A stretch of DNA of 64,000 nucleotides from Marsupella aquatica (Eukaryota; Marchantiophyta): assembly GCA_973895155.1 (NCBI GenBank), contig OZ316893.1:4960001-5024000 (forward strand), given 5' to 3'. Both the position numbers and the translations under genes were made by a program. Numbering within the stretch: the stretch's first letter is position 1; every line of letters begins with the position of its first letter. Below are positions 9,818-21,545 of this stretch, piece by piece. The notes below the pieces were generated by a model, which saw nothing but the letters and a program-made list of their open reading frames with translations, was not told the DNA's origin and searched no databases.

Positions 9818-12800
9818 GACTCATTGGATTACACAAAGGCTCCCAACAATTATCCTGCCAGGGCGTTGGTAGAACATAAACTACAAGACGAATATTTCTG
9901 GTACAGAACTCGCACCGCGCGATCGGGTGCATTTGCATTGCAAGGGCAATTGAAATTGAACTGCGACATGTTTGCAAAGTAGTACCACGAACGCAAAGAC
10001 AAAGAGCATGTGAACTGACAAATACCAGAAACATTTAGGGGGAAAGCCAACCGGTGGAAATGAACAACGGCATAACATAATATCAGGTGGCAATGGCAGA
10101 ATCACACGCACCCTTTGCTTGCAATGACGATCACGTTGAAAGTAGTGGCATCACAATCCTGACACTTCAGAATGAAAATCAATCTGCCATCATTCTACCG
10201 TGAGCTCGTGTGCAGGCGGTCCGAAAACGCGCTTGAGTGGACCCTTGAGTGGGATCGCAGGGCTCGACAGCAGTCGACTGTCGAGACGGGGCAGGGGAGG
10301 GTAGCGTTGGCAGGGTCGGGGAGTCGGTTCGCGCTCCCGCCCGATTTCAAAACGGACGGACGACGGACGGAAATGCAGTTTAGGCAGTTGAAGGAGAAAT
10401 GGTAGAACATAAACCTAGGCCGCGTCGGGGAACGGGCAGGCGGCATTGGATTTCGTGACGGGCAGCGTACGGGGTGCCGCTAAACTTGGAGCGCATTAAC
10501 GCGGTGTTGATTTAACCCAGGGTTTCAAAAAGACAAAAGAGAGTCTGAATTGAGTGCAGGGATGTACACTTTAAGGTGGGAGTCACGACAATTGCACACT
10601 TAACAAAGAGATGTAAACCACACACTCTTATTGATAAGTTAGGACTAGAACTGCACATCAAAAGCCAGTAGCATATAGTGTACTGTGCTATGTGGCAAGT
10701 CCACACCCATTGAATTCACTTCCCACATCATGAAAATTTATTATTCTATTATATCACTGGAGCTATTTTTTATGTATCTAGCAGCAGCAATTTTGACTTG
10801 CAAAATGGCCAGGACACCCATGGAAAAGTGTCCAATTCTACAGGTTGGATGTGCAAATACTGGGACACATTTATAAGGGTCAGCTAACAGTGCACATCAA
10901 ACATGACATATTATGTTGTGTACAATATTGTTTTATACCCATGATAAACATAGTTATTTGCTTTAAATCTATATTATTACATTTTGATGCGCGATTCCAG
11001 GTAGGACATTTATAATTGTCAAATTCTATGGGTTTGCATTTATCATCCTAATGCACACTGGAATACTAGATGCTTCTTCCCGGGAGTGTGTCCTTAAATA
11101 ATAGACGTTCCAGGTGGCACGCGATATGCGTGGTATAATTTTTCATTCGCATAATACCGCTCAACGTGGCGCCCAAACCACCATGGAGTCACCTGCCCGC
11201 TGCCCGTCCACCCGGGGGAAGGGCAGCTACACGTTTACATCCCGGGCTGCCCGGAGAGTCAGTAGTGAAAGGACATGGGCCAGACCGTACTTCCCGGTCT
11301 GCCCAGGTCACTGTACGTTCTTTCTGCCCCGATCACGGTACGGTCGCTTTACCAAACAACAAGCATGCTGCTTTTTCAATCAAAAATTGGCGGTTGAGAT
11401 TACCCTAACGAACCAGATGGCCTTTCGGACGCCGTCGATCGCTTCTCCATGGTCTGGACCAATGGGACGCACCCACTGCAGATAAAATCACGGGCGGCTC
11501 GCCGCGTCGTGGAATTTCATGTTGACTTTATCTATTCAATTATTTTCAAAGTTTCCTTTTCTGTGACTCTAGTCTGTTTATTGTTCGATTATTTCTAATT
11601 ATTTTACTTCATTGCTTGGCATCCAAGTTGATGTTTGGATGGACTCTAGTGGTCCCTGGCTAAGAGCACGCCCCTGGTGGGCCTAGGTAGTCCATTGTAA
11701 CACGCAAATAAAGTTGTTAAATAAATTACCAAAGATAGAACAAGCATAGTCTAACAAAAGTGACTTCCACCAACCTGTACAGTATATTATAAAGTTGTTC
11801 TTTTTCTATCCGCTGGATTATAAAATTGGCTTTTCTGAAATCTGAAAATATATGTTTTAAACACACTCTTGATCGTGGTCTCAGTTTAAGCACCCCAGAC
11901 TCCCCCACTCTGTTTATATCTTGGAGAGCTCTAGTAAAACACTTTCATTTTGTGGCATGACCAACCCAAGTACACGTTTGGCTCTTTACCGTTGTGGTCT
12001 TGTTTTCTAGCTTCTTTTTTCATTTTCCTTTTTGTTTCAGGATTTCGCTTGCCTCTTTTTTGGCATTTGTCCTCTTTGGACTTCTTTTGTTTGCTCTTTA
12101 TTGTACTTTGTTTGGCCCTGTCTGTGTAATGAGTTTTCCTTAGTATACTTTATTAGATTATTTTTCAAATCCTCAATGCAATGTTGGTGAGTTTCCAGAG
12201 TCAATGACATTTTGAGTGAATTCACAGGGTGAGCTGTTACTCACAGCTAGAAGACAAAGCCAAACACTCAACTGATGTTCCTGATATGCCAATTTCTAAG
12301 TCACCAGGTAATCTTCGATTTCATGAGGCGGAATAAACAGGCAGGTGAAGTGACTAACACACCTCAACAGCTACTAAGCAATGAATCTACCTCACCCTAT
12401 CTGTTTAGAGTAATTTCTGGGCTCTCCCTAAGTGGCAGTCTTGTTGGGCCTCTTGCAACTTACGGAAAATTATATTATCTTCTACCTTGGGATCCTGTCT
12501 TGCTGTTTGGCTCTTTTTTGTTAACAGTGTGATATATACATTTGTGATCCAGCTTGGATGGACCAAGGGGTTGTTTGAATGAGAAACTAGGATGGACTTT
12601 CTCCAAATGTCAAAATAAACTGGGATAACACCTTTTACACATTCAACTAAAATCTAATCTATAAATGGTCTTCTGACGTTTGCAGCCCGTTTCAGTTAGT
12701 TTCCTCGGCGAGCATCAATTGCAGGTGCTCAAACCAAACTTTTCTTGTCCAATCTCAATTTCTGTAAGACCAAATTTTACTGAATTGCTGTCATGCAAAG
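9818..12800. other. Intergenic region, no supported gene
   Basis: 10190-10480 is unusually GC-rich and could be the 5' region of the MULE gene; no MULE TIR pair could be recognised. 11110-11500 is another GC-rich patch with a frame of 123 codons that resembles nothing I know. The remainder is AT-rich with no RNA gene seen. Confidence 0.4.
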
Positions 12801-13060
12801 TACTCAGGGAGTCCTTTGTTACAAAAAGACAAAATGAGTAAAGTCTGGGGCAATAAAACAGCAAGTACTCAGGGCATCCTTTGTTACAGAATGGCATTGT
12901 GAGTAAAGTATGCGACCAAAAAATCAACAACAAACTCAGGGGATCCTTTGTTACAGAATGGCATCATGAGTACAGACTGCAGCAGTAAAACCACAACATA
13001 CTCAAGAAGTACTTTATTACATAATGGCATCGTGATTAAAGTGTCTGGCAAGGAAAGTGT
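12801..13060. repeat. Four imperfect tandem repeats of about 66 bp
   Basis: Units start near 12801, 12866, 12933 and 12999 and share TACTCAGGGnnTCCTTTGTT followed by ACAGAATGGCAT and TGAGTAAAG. A related solitary fragment (ACGGAATGGCATCATGTGAA) is near 13335. Confidence 0.85.
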
Positions 13061-13067
13061 TTTGGGA

Positions 13068-13134
13068 GCATTAAGGGCAATAATAGTCCCTCAATAAGGT
13101 CCTGTGGCGCATTAAGGGAAATAATAGTCACTCA
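13068..13134. repeat. 26-bp direct repeat
   Basis: GCATTAAGGGCAATAATAGT with a shared CCTCA-type tail at 13068-13093 and again at 13109-13134. Confidence 0.85.
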
Positions 13135-14070
13135 GAAGTCAGAACTCAAACGTTTTTGGGACACTATATCCCATAATGCCTTCCAAACAGGCCTTCACTG
13201 CATACTTAAAGGCCTAAGAGATTTTTTTCCTTACTTTTGTAAAAGTTGTGGAGAATATTCCTAAAGAGATATCCAGATTTTCCAGGGGCTATGCCCTGAA
13301 AGATACAAACTGAAAAATAGCAAAGTGCATTTTTACGGAATGGCATCATGTGAATAAAGTGCGTTTTAGCGTTTAAAGCAACAAGGAAACTGCTCAGGCC
13401 CAAACTACCTCCAAAAGTGAAAAGTACTTCCACAAATTCTCCTAATCCCAGTCCTTTGTTCTTTTTGGTGCAAATTGACTTCTGACTTTTCGGAGCATCC
13501 TTCTTTGATTTCTGGTTGGGATAGAAAATTCTATATCATTAAAAACAAATCCTGGTACGATATGCTGCTGTCAGCCTCGCGCCTCCCGCTGGTGCAAAAT
13601 CCTTTTTCATTCATCCATTTTGGGCAGATTTTCTCGGCAGCTTTGCCGGGTAGCTGGAATGATAATTTGGAGGCCAACCCCCCCCCCCCCCTTTTTTTTT
13701 AAAAATTCCATGGGAAGTTTTGAAGATAAATTTAAAGCATGCTGAGGTGACTAAGTGTGTACTCAGGAGCACTCCTTAGGGTTTAGTGTATAGGCTTGCC
13801 AGCCCCTCGCTAGACACAGCCCCTCGCAAGACACTGTAGGCCTGGCTTGCCCGTGTCCCCCCACAGAAATGTACCAGATTGCCACGGGTCTCCTCCTCAC
13901 ATTCATGTGTGTCTGGCTGTGGTGCCTGGTAATTGCACATCGCAAGCCATAAGTATAAACAACAACACAATGATATTAAGAAATGCTTTGGCTTATCATG
14001 GTGTGGAAACCACATTCAACCTGTTTTCAACGCTTGCCAGGTAGCACTATACACTACATGCGGCTGGTAT
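13135..14070. other. Plant DNA up to the assembly gap
   Basis: No supported gene. It contains a C14-T9 homopolymer junction at 13678-13700. Confidence 0.45.
13678..13700. repeat. C14 followed by T9
   Basis: Homopolymer block; its exact length is unreliable in most sequencing chemistries. Confidence 0.9.
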
Positions 14071-14170
14071 NNNNNNNNNNNNNNNNNNNNNNNNNNNNNN
14101 NNNNNNNNNNNNNNNNNNNNNNNNNNNNNNNNNNNNNNNNNNNNNNNNNNNNNNNNNNNNNNNNNNNNNN
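14071..14170. other. Assembly gap of 100 N
   Basis: Exactly 100 unknown bases, the usual convention for a gap of unknown size. Plant-like AT-rich DNA is on the left and GC-rich bacterial coding DNA begins at the first base on the right. Confidence 0.98.
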
Positions 14171-16938
14171 TTTTGAAGCCTTTGCCAAGCCCGAGGCTGA
14201 CCGCAGCAAAGCAGCGATTGCCCTCACCGGCAAAATTCCCTACCTCAACGGTGGCCTGTTTCTGCACCACAAGCTGGAGCTGGACGCTACCCACACCCCG
14301 CGCGTCGGCACCACGTTAACGGTGGCAGACGCCGCCTTCAAAGGCATCTTTGAGCTGTTCGCCAGCTTCACCTGGCACCTGGGCGACACCCCCGGTGGCG
14401 ATGCGGATGAGATCAACCCCGACGTGCTGGGCTATATCTTCGAGAAATACATCAACAAAAAGCCTTTGGTGCCTACTACACCCGGCCCGAAATCACCGGC
14501 TACCTGGCCGAGCGCAGCATCCACAAGCTGATTTTGGAGCGCGTTTACGAGCCCGCCGTGCCTGAGCTCAAGCTCAAAGAAGTCAAGTTCGACACCGTGT
14601 CCGACCTGCTGGCCCGCATGGACGCGCGCACCGCCTTGAAGCTGGTGAATGAGGTGCTGCCCAGCATCACCATTTTGGACCCGGCCGTGGGCTCGGGCGC
14701 GTTTTGGTGGCCGCCCTCAAGTGCCTGATCAACGTCTATTACGCCGTGGTGGGCCGCGCAGGCATGGGGGCCAGCAGTGAGCTGGAGAACTGGTTAAAGG
14801 GCATCCAAAAAGACCACCCCAGCGTGGGCTACTACATCAAGCGCCGCATCGTCACCGACAACCTGCACGGCGTGGACATCATGGAAGAGGCGTGCGAGAT
14901 TGCCAAGCTGCGCCTGTTCTTGGCCATGGTGTCATCCGTGCGCCGGGTGGAAGACCTGGAGCCGCTGCCCAATATCGACTTCAACATCCTGCCCGGCAAT
15001 TCGCTGGTGGGGTTGATGCGGGTGGACCAAGTTGAGTTCAACCAAAAGAACACCCAGATGGGTTTGTTTGCGGAAACCAAGCCGAGGCCGTTTGCCGACC
15101 TTTTGGCAGCCAAGAACCGGCAACTTGACACGTACCGCCATCATGCAGAGCAGATGGGCAAGCACGTCAACCTTCGTGAGCTTCGGGACGGCATTGACAC
15201 AGAAATGCGAGATGCAAATGCGGTGATGAATGAGCTGATGCGAGATCAGTTTGAGAAGCTTCAAGTTCGGTTTGAACAAGCCACTTGGATGACACCAAAA
15301 AGCAGCTTGGTAAACCTAAAAAACGCGCCATTGAGCGCGCTGACATCGATGCGCAAACCCCATTCCATTGGGGGTATGTTTTTGACAAGATCATGCAAGA
15401 AAAGGGAGGTTTTGACATCATTCTGGCCAACCCGCCATGGGAAGTGTTCAAGCCCCAAGCCAAGGAGTTTTTTGCCGAATACTCCAGCTTGGTGACCAAG
15501 AACAAGATGGATATCAAGGCGTTTGAGAAGGAGAGCGCAAAGCTGCTGGAAAACGTTGAGGTACGCGACGCATGGCTGGCATATGAAAGCCGTTTTCCGC
15601 ACATGAGCGGTTGGTTTCGCGCCGCGCCAGAGTTCAAGCATCAAAGCGCAGTGGTCGGCGGCAAGAAAACGGGCAGCGATGTCAATCTGTACAAACTGTT
15701 TGTGGAGCGTGCTTTCAATTTGCTGCGGCCGGGTGGGCACTGTGGCATCGTTTTGCCCAGCGGCATTTATAAAGATATGGGGACCACTGGCTTACGTGGG
15801 ATGTTGTTTGATAGCGGTAATGTGGACACGATCATCACCTTGTCAAACGAGAAGTTCATCTTTGAAGAAGTTGATCACAGGTTCTGTTTTACCTTCCTAA
15901 CCTTTAGCAAAGGCGGAACGACCGACAAGTTGCGCGCAACATTCCGTATCAACCCGCGAGAGGCTATCAAAGCAGAGAACTTTTTGTCGTTTGTAAGTGA
16001 CGATGCAAACTTCGTCGAACTTTCCGCTGAAATAATTTCTTCGTTGAATGCTGAAACTCGCTCCGTACTGGAATTTAGGTCGATGGGGGACGTAACCATC
16101 ATGTCCAAAATGCTTCGCTTCCCCCGCTGGCAAGATGCTAGAGAACACTTGGAATCTGCGCCTGACCAACGAATTCCACATGACAAATGACAGCGGTGCG
16201 TTCAAAACGGAACCATCTTCCGAGCGGCTGCCGCTTTTCACTGGGCGAATGTTCAATCAGTTTGAGTTGACTGCAGAGCACTCGGGCTACTACATCAACG
16301 AGGCTGTGGGCCGCAGCATGTTGCTAGGCCGTATTCCGGATACGGGGCAGAAGATGGATTACCAAGGCTATCGTTGGCTACATCGGCGTATTGCCAGTTC
16401 GACAAATTCCCGTACCTTAATTTCTACCATCGCCCCACCAGGTGTGTTCACCGAGGTGAACAGCACTACGCTCAAAGTCTTGGATAGCGGCATCACGCCA
16501 ATAGAGCAGTGCTTCTGGAGCGCAGTCGCTAACAGCATGGCGCTGGATTGGCTACTTAGGCAAACAGTGTCTTCGACGCTGAATATGTTCTATATCTATC
16601 AGCTACCGGTTCCACGGTTGCCGGGGACAGACATGCAGTGTCAGACCATTGGTCAACGCGCCGCCCGCCTCATCTGCACCACCCCCGAATTCGATGACCT
16701 TGCCAAAGCCGTGGGCCTGAACCCAACGACCAGCGCGGGGCGAACGGAATACGGCACCACCGACCCCACCGAGCGCGCAAAACTCCGCGCCGAACTGGAT
16801 GGCTTGGTCGCCCACCTCTACGGCCTGAGCGAAGCAGAGTTCACGCACATTCTGGGCACCTTTCCCCTGGTGGCGGAGCCTGTGAAGATTGCGGCGCTGA
16901 ATGCCTGGCGGGATGTTGAAAGAGGTTTGGTGAAATGA
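14171..16938 (+). CDS. Eco57I-type DNA adenine methyltransferase (restriction-modification), 5'-truncated and frameshifted
   Basis: About 920 codons of a large SAM-dependent adenine methyltransferase. SAM-binding motif I reads ILDPAVGSGAF (near 14676-14702) and the catalytic motif IV NPPW reads DIILANPPWEVF (near 15415-15450). Upstream are GYIFEKYIN and FGAYYTRPEITGYLAE, typical of large Eco57I/BREX-like methylases; the C-terminal part (16200-16900) would hold target recognition. The N-terminus is lost in the N gap. Four one-base losses break the frame, near 14463 (before FGAYYTR), 14704 (T run, GSGAF|LVAALK), 15284 (ACTTG) and 16138 (GAGAAC). The following two genes run in the same direction, suggesting one operon of a defence locus. 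Whether it is type IIG, BREX PglX or another class cannot be told without the missing end. Confidence 0.85.
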
Positions 16939-17014
16939 GCGAGCGGCCCTTCGTGACGATGGTTGTGATGAATTACCGACTGTCGCAAGTCTGTAGCGCA
17001 ATAATGGTGTCGAT
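16939..17014 (+). other. Short intergenic stretch after the methylase
   Basis: An ATGA overlap at the methylase stop opens a 29-codon frame that runs into the next gene. It resembles nothing and is probably not translated. Confidence 0.3.
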
Positions 17015-17513
17015 ATGGATTTGAACGAGCAAAAGCAACAATTTTCAACCGCCTTTGTGCGGGGCAGTCGCCGCGCGTTGTGGCTTGGCCTATGCCGTGC
17101 CCGAGACGGATGACGATAGCGTCGATGCCACCATCGCTTTGCGGGGTGGCAGTGGCACTGTGCGCTCGCCCAAGCTGGACTTGCAACTTAAATGCACTGC
17201 GGGCGCTGTATTGACTGCTACGCATGTGCCATTTGCGCTACCTGTCAAAAATTACGATGAACTTCGTCCCACCAATGTGCAGGTGCCGCGCATCCTGGTG
17301 GTGGTTCGGGTACCCGACTTTATTGCCAGTTGGATGGATTGCCAGGAGACGGCATTTGCTTTGAGACAATGCGCTTATTGGATGAGCCTGCGCGGGTTTG
17401 CTGCCACGGCCAACACTTCGACAGTGACAGTGAATATTCCGCGAGTCAATGTGCTTGACCCCGCGGCACTTGACGCAATTTTTGGGCGACTTACGCTCGG
17501 TCAGTTGCCGTGA
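17015..17513 (+). CDS. DUF4365 domain protein, one frameshift
   Basis: ATG at 17015 opens MDLNEQKQQFSTAFVR. One extra G in GGGG near 17061 shifts the frame, after which AVAARCGLAYAVPETDDDS, ATIALRGGSGTVRSPKLDLQ and NVQVPRILVVVRVP follow to the stop at 17511. The order of charged and hydrophobic motifs matches DUF4365, a family of nuclease-like fold often found beside restriction and other defence genes. The corrected length is about 165 residues, normal for the family. It lies between the methylase and the unknown 374-aa protein with gaps of 76 and 17 bp. Molecular function is not established. Confidence 0.75.
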
Positions 17514-17530
17514 ATTTCCAAAGGACTGCC

Positions 17531-18655
17531 ATGAACACAATTGACGTTGGACTTTTGACACCTACTGCGGTCAGCGCTTACCTGGCTGCGAATGGTTGGC
17601 TACATCAGCCAAACACGGCAACTGAAGCGGGTGTGGTTGCAGTAACCTGGACCAAGGGCAACGAACTTGAGGTGTCGTTGCCATTGCGCCCCGACTATCT
17701 GGACTATCGACGCCGTATGACTGAGGTGATCGACACGCTAAGGCGTGTTGAAGAGCGGCCACAAGGGGAGGTGGTGGCCGATGTTTCTTCATCCGGCTTT
17801 GATGTCATGCGCGTGCGTATTGCATCGTCTGAGGCTTCAGAGGGGACGTTGCCATTCGACGAAGCTGCGCAAATCGTCGGGCGCTCCCGCGACATGGTGC
17901 TGGCGGCCGCATGCTCCACGGTTCAGCCGCGTATTTACTACCCATCGCGCAAGCCGCGCGAAGCCAATGAGTATTTGCGTCGCCTGCGCTTCGGTCAGAC
18001 AGAGAGAGGCAGTTTTGTGTTTTCCATTCTGTCGCCAGTCGCACCTCGCCTGGCTTCGGGGCAAGCGCAGCTCGCATTGGATGAGCCGTTTGACAGGCGC
18101 GTGGTGGAAAAGCTGTTGTCCGGTATATCAGGGATCCGCAATGCAGCGGCCCATGCAGCAACCACCAAAGATGTTTCTTCTTTTGAGCAAGGTATTGAAC
18201 AAGGCGTAAGCGCCAATTTGTGCGAGGCTCTGGCGGGGTTGACGGGATATGAGGATCTTGAGCACGACGTAGAAATTAGCTTTTCATGGGCTCTTACGCG
18301 GCCCCGGGCGAATGCAACCCAGTTGTTGACGCGAGCGTATGCGTCCGTGATTCGGGAGGCGGCGGCGGTACTCAAGGCGAAAGCGCCCGAGGAGGACTTT
18401 TTGGCTTTCGGCTCGGTGATCACGCTGAATCGTGCGGACGATGCTGAAATTGGCCAAGTGGTTATGACAGTGCTGCTCGATGGGCAGGTGCGAAGGGTGG
18501 CCTTTGACCTGGATCGGACGGCTTACCAATTGGCCTATGAGGCGCATGGTGCGCGCGAGCCAATATCAGTGGTCGGAACCTTGGTTAAGGAAGGTCGGCT
18601 TTACAAGTTGCGCGACCCCAGAGAAGTGCGCCGCCCCCTGCTCAATGAGAGTTGA
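17531..18655 (+). CDS. Hypothetical protein, 374 aa, third gene of the methylase operon
   Basis: I do not recognise the family. The start ATG at 17531 is preceded by AAAGGA (17519-17524), a good ribosome-binding site; an upstream in-frame GTG overlaps the previous stop and is less likely. The protein is soluble, with no signal peptide or membrane segment. It is mildly acidic and Ala/Arg/Leu-rich, with GFDVMRVRIASSEASEGTL near residue 85 and YEAHGAREPISVVGTLVKEG near the C-terminus. The frame is intact over the whole length, unlike its neighbours. The 17-bp spacing to the DUF4365 gene suggests co-transcription, so a role in the same defence locus is a reasonable inference only. Confidence 0.7.
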   Translation: MNTIDVGLLTPTAVSAYLAANGWLHQPNTATEAGVVAVTWTKGNELEVSLPLRPDYLDYRRRMTEVIDTLRRVEERPQGEVVADVSSSGFDVMRVRIASSEASEGTLPFDEAAQIVGRSRDMVLAAACSTVQPRIYYPSRKPREANEYLRRLRFGQTERGSFVFSILSPVAPRLASGQAQLALDEPFDRRVVEKLLSGISGIRNAAAHAATTKDVSSFEQGIEQGVSANLCEALAGLTGYEDLEHDVEISFSWALTRPRANATQLLTRAYASVIREAAAVLKAKAPEEDFLAFGSVITLNRADDAEIGQVVMTVLLDGQVRRVAFDLDRTAYQLAYEAHGAREPISVVGTLVKEGRLYKLRDPREVRRPLLNES

Positions 18656-18675
18656 ATTCTCTTGCTGGTTTCCTT

Positions 18676-18868
18676 ATTTCATTATCTTTGGCGAAAGATA
18701 ATGAAATCCAAAAATAGTAAAACCCCCTTAATTTCAATGGCTTACTGGTCACGTCATTATCCATTTCTGGATAAATAACCAGTTTTTACCCCTCATCAAG
18801 CCCCTCAAAAACGAAAATGGCACCCGCAGGTGCCGTTTCATTAATTTCAGGCATCAAAAGTGCCTGAA
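18676..18868. terminator. Four hairpins between convergent genes
   Basis: 18676-18707: perfect 14-bp stem ATTTCATTATCTTT with loop GGCG. 18757-18774: TTATCCA/TGGATAA, inside an outer CTGGT/ACCAG pairing. About 18819-18834: GGCACC/GGTGCC with loop CGCA. 18846-18868: TTCAGGCA/TGCCTGAA. They lie between the plus-strand operon and the minus-strand malate synthase, so they probably terminate transcription from both sides. Confidence 0.7.
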
Positions 18869-18917
18869 GTCCCCGTCAATAATACGTAGCGTGCTATCAA
18901 TATTGATGGTTCCTTGA

Positions 18918-21162
18918 TCAAGCCGTCCCCGCCTTCACCTTCAGCCGCCAGGCATGCAGCAGTGGCTCGGTGTAGCCACTGGGCTGCGCCAAGCCTTTGA
19001 ACACCAGATCACACGCCGCCTTGTAGGCCGCTGATGTCTCAAAGTTGCCCGCCATGTTTTTGTACAGCGGGTCACCGGCGTTCTGGCCATCCACTACGGC
19101 GGCCATGCGCTCGAAGGTTTTCCTTGACTTGGGCTTCGGTCACCACGCCATGGTGCAGCCAGTTGGCCATGTGCTGGCTGCTGATGCGCAGCGTGGCGCG
19201 GTCTTCCATCAGGCCGATGTTGTGGATGTCGGGCACCTTGCTGCAGCCCACGCCCTGGTCGATCCAGCGCACCACATAACCCAGAATGCCCTGGGCGTTG
19301 TTGTCCAGCTCCTGCTGCTTTTGCTCGGGCGTCCAGTCCGGCGTGGCGGTGACGGGGATGGTCAGCAGGCCAGCCAGCGTGGCGTTGCGTTCCTTCTTGG
19401 CATCCAGCCGGGCGTTGGTTTTTTCAATGCCTTTTTGCACCTTGCTGACCAACACCTGGTGGTAGTGCAGCGCATGCAGCGTGGCACCGGTGGGGCTGGG
19501 TACCCAGGCGGTGTTGGCACCGGCCAGCGGGTGGGCGATTTTCTGCGTCATCATGGCGGCCATCAGGTCGGGCATGGCCCACATGCCTTTGCCAATTTGT
19601 GCCTTGCCGCGCAGGCCACACTGCAGGCCCACTGCCACATTGTTTTTCTCGTAGGCGGCAATCCAGGCGCTGCTTTTCATGTCGCCCTTGCGGATCATGG
19701 GGCCGGCCAACATGGCGCTGTGCATTTCGTCGCCGGTGCGGTCCAGGAAGCCGGTGTTGATGAAGGCCACGCGGCTCTTGGCTGCGGCAATACAGGCCTT
19801 CAGGTTGACGCTGGTGCGGCGCTCTTCGTCCATGATGCCAAGCTTGACCGTGCTGTCTTTCAGGCCCAGTACCTTCTCGACACGGCTGAACAATTCGGCG
19901 GCAAAAGCCACTTCAAACGGGCCATGCATTTTGGGCTTGACGATGTAGACGCTGCCTTTGCGCGAATTGCGGACCGCATCTTTTTTGGTGCGCTTCAGGT
20001 CATGCATCGCAATGGTGGTGGTGACCATGGCATCCAGAATGCCTTCGGGGATTTCCTGTGTGCTGCCGTCGGCGGCGGTGTAGGTGATGGCCGGATTGGT
20101 CATCAGGTGGCCCACATTGCGCACAAACATGAGGGAGCGGCCATGCAGGGTGACGGTTTTTCCCTTCGGCGACGTGTAGACCCGGTCCGGGTTCAAACCG
20201 CGGGTGAAGGTGGTGCCACCTTTGGACACTGTTTCTGTCAGCGTGCCCTGCAGAATGCCCAGCCAGTTGCTGTAGGCCAGTACTTTGTCATCGGCATCCA
20301 CCACGGCCACCGAGTCTTCCAGGTCCAGAATGGTGGAGAGTGCGGCCTTCCAGCACCAGGTCGCTCACACCGGCCGGGTCGGTCTTGCCGATGGCGGTGC
20401 TGCGGTCGATCTGGATGTCGATGTGCAGGCCGTTGTGTTGCAGCAGCACGGACGTGGGCGCAGACGGTTTGCCCTGGTAACCGGTGAACTGGCTGGCATC
20501 GGCCAGGCCGGTGGTTTTGCCATTGCTGAGCTTGACGGCCAGCTTGCCGTTGCGCACGCTGTAGCCAGCGGAATCGATGTGCGAGCCTTTGGCCAGCGGC
20601 GCGGTGCGGTCCAGCACGTAGCGGGCGTATTCAATGACCTTGGCCCCGCGTTTGGGGTTGTAGCCCTTGCCTTTTTCAGCACCGTTCTCCTCGGACAACA
20701 CATCCGTGCCGTACAGCGCGTCATACAGGCTGCCCCAGCGCGCGTTGGCGGCGTTCAGGGCGTAGCGCGCGTTCAGGATGGGCACCACCAGTTGGGGCCG
20801 GCCTGCTTGGCCAGCTCGGCATCCACGTTGTCGGTGCTGATGGTGAAGGGCTTGGGCTGCGGCACCAGGTAGCCGGACTTTTCCAGGAAGGCCCGGTAGG
20901 CTTTCATATCGCTGGGGCTTTTGGAATCACCTGCGGTGATGGGCCCTGGGTTGGCTGTGTGCCAGGTATCCAGCTCGGTCTGCAAGCGATCCCGCTCGGC
21001 CAGCAGCGCGATGTTCTTCGGGGCCAGATCCGCCACGATGGCATCAAAGCCTTTCCAGAACTTGTCACTGCTCACCCCCGTACCGGGCAGCACCTTGTCT
21101 TCAATGAACTGGTGCAAATTGTTGGCCACTTGCAGGCGGTGAACGGGGGTGCGTGCTGTCAT
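18918..21162 (-). CDS. glcB: Malate synthase G, three frameshifts
   Basis: It condenses glyoxylate with acetyl-CoA to malate in the cytoplasm (glyoxylate bypass and glycolate use). ATG at 21162 is preceded by a GGAGAG site; stop at 18918. It reads [96 protein letters not shown] and [19 protein letters not shown], the usual MSG order and length (about 745 codons). The frame breaks near 20790 (one C lost, [13 protein letters not shown]), 20347 (extra G before [11 protein letters not shown]) and 19107 (extra A in GAAAACC before [10 protein letters not shown]). All are single-base, mostly homopolymer errors, and the protein would be intact without them. Convergent with the methylase operon. Confidence 0.93.
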
Positions 21163-21182
21163 GAAAGGCTCTCCAAAGAACT

Positions 21183-21217
21183 CAAATAAAAAGCGGGCTG
21201 TGCCGCCGACAGCCGCT
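21183..21217 (-). terminator. Rho-independent terminator on the minus strand
   Basis: Stem AGCGGCTGT/ACAGCCCGCT with loop CGGCGGC, followed on the minus strand by TTTTTATTT. It ends the gene at 21300-21545 before malate synthase. Confidence 0.75.
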
Positions 21218-21299
21218 ATTTTATTGGCAGGCCTCCCATGGAGCGCATTGCACCCGCCGATGGCCCCGTTTGGGCCTGGACAGACAGACCCTCAAGCGG

Positions 21300-21545
21300 T
21301 CAGGACGGCTGCGCCAGCATCCGGTCTTTGGCCACAAAATATTTGCGGGCGTAGGCCACCAGTTGCGCATCCGTGGGATGGTCCACGGTCTCCACGCCCA
21401 CCACCTTGTCGGACATGGCGTGGTCGTGGGTGTGGATGTGTTTGACGAGCTGCAGCTTGGCTTGTGCGGGACCCACCACCAGAATCTCCTGCGCACCCGT
21501 CAGGGCTTCCACAATGGCGTGGTAGTTGCGATGGTGCATGCACAT
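21300..21545 (-). CDS. C-terminal part of an eRF1-domain 'translational machinery' protein
   Basis: The frame reads HHRNYHAIVEALTGAQEILV, then AQAKLQLVKHIHTHDHAMSD, KVVGVETVDHPTD and LVAYARKYFVAKDRM. This matches the C-terminal half of a small bacterial protein (usually about 130-140 residues) annotated as translational machinery protein with an eRF1-like domain; the function is unproven. The N-terminal half is missing because bacterial sequence gives way to plant-like DNA upstream of about 21546. This makes it a useful marker of the chimeric junction. A terminator follows at 21183-21217. Confidence 0.72.
   Translation of the reverse strand: MCMHHRNYHAIVEALTGAQEILVVGPAQAKLQLVKHIHTHDHAMSDKVVGVETVDHPTDAQLVAYARKYFVAKDRMLAQPS

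Noticed and set aside
13983-14531. Frame running across the N gap
   Set aside because: It joins plant-like DNA to the bacterial methylase through 100 unknown bases and is not a gene fusion.
19045-20487. 480-codon frame on the plus strand
   Set aside because: Antisense to malate synthase G, whose conserved motifs are on the minus strand; GC-rich bacterial DNA commonly has such mirror frames.
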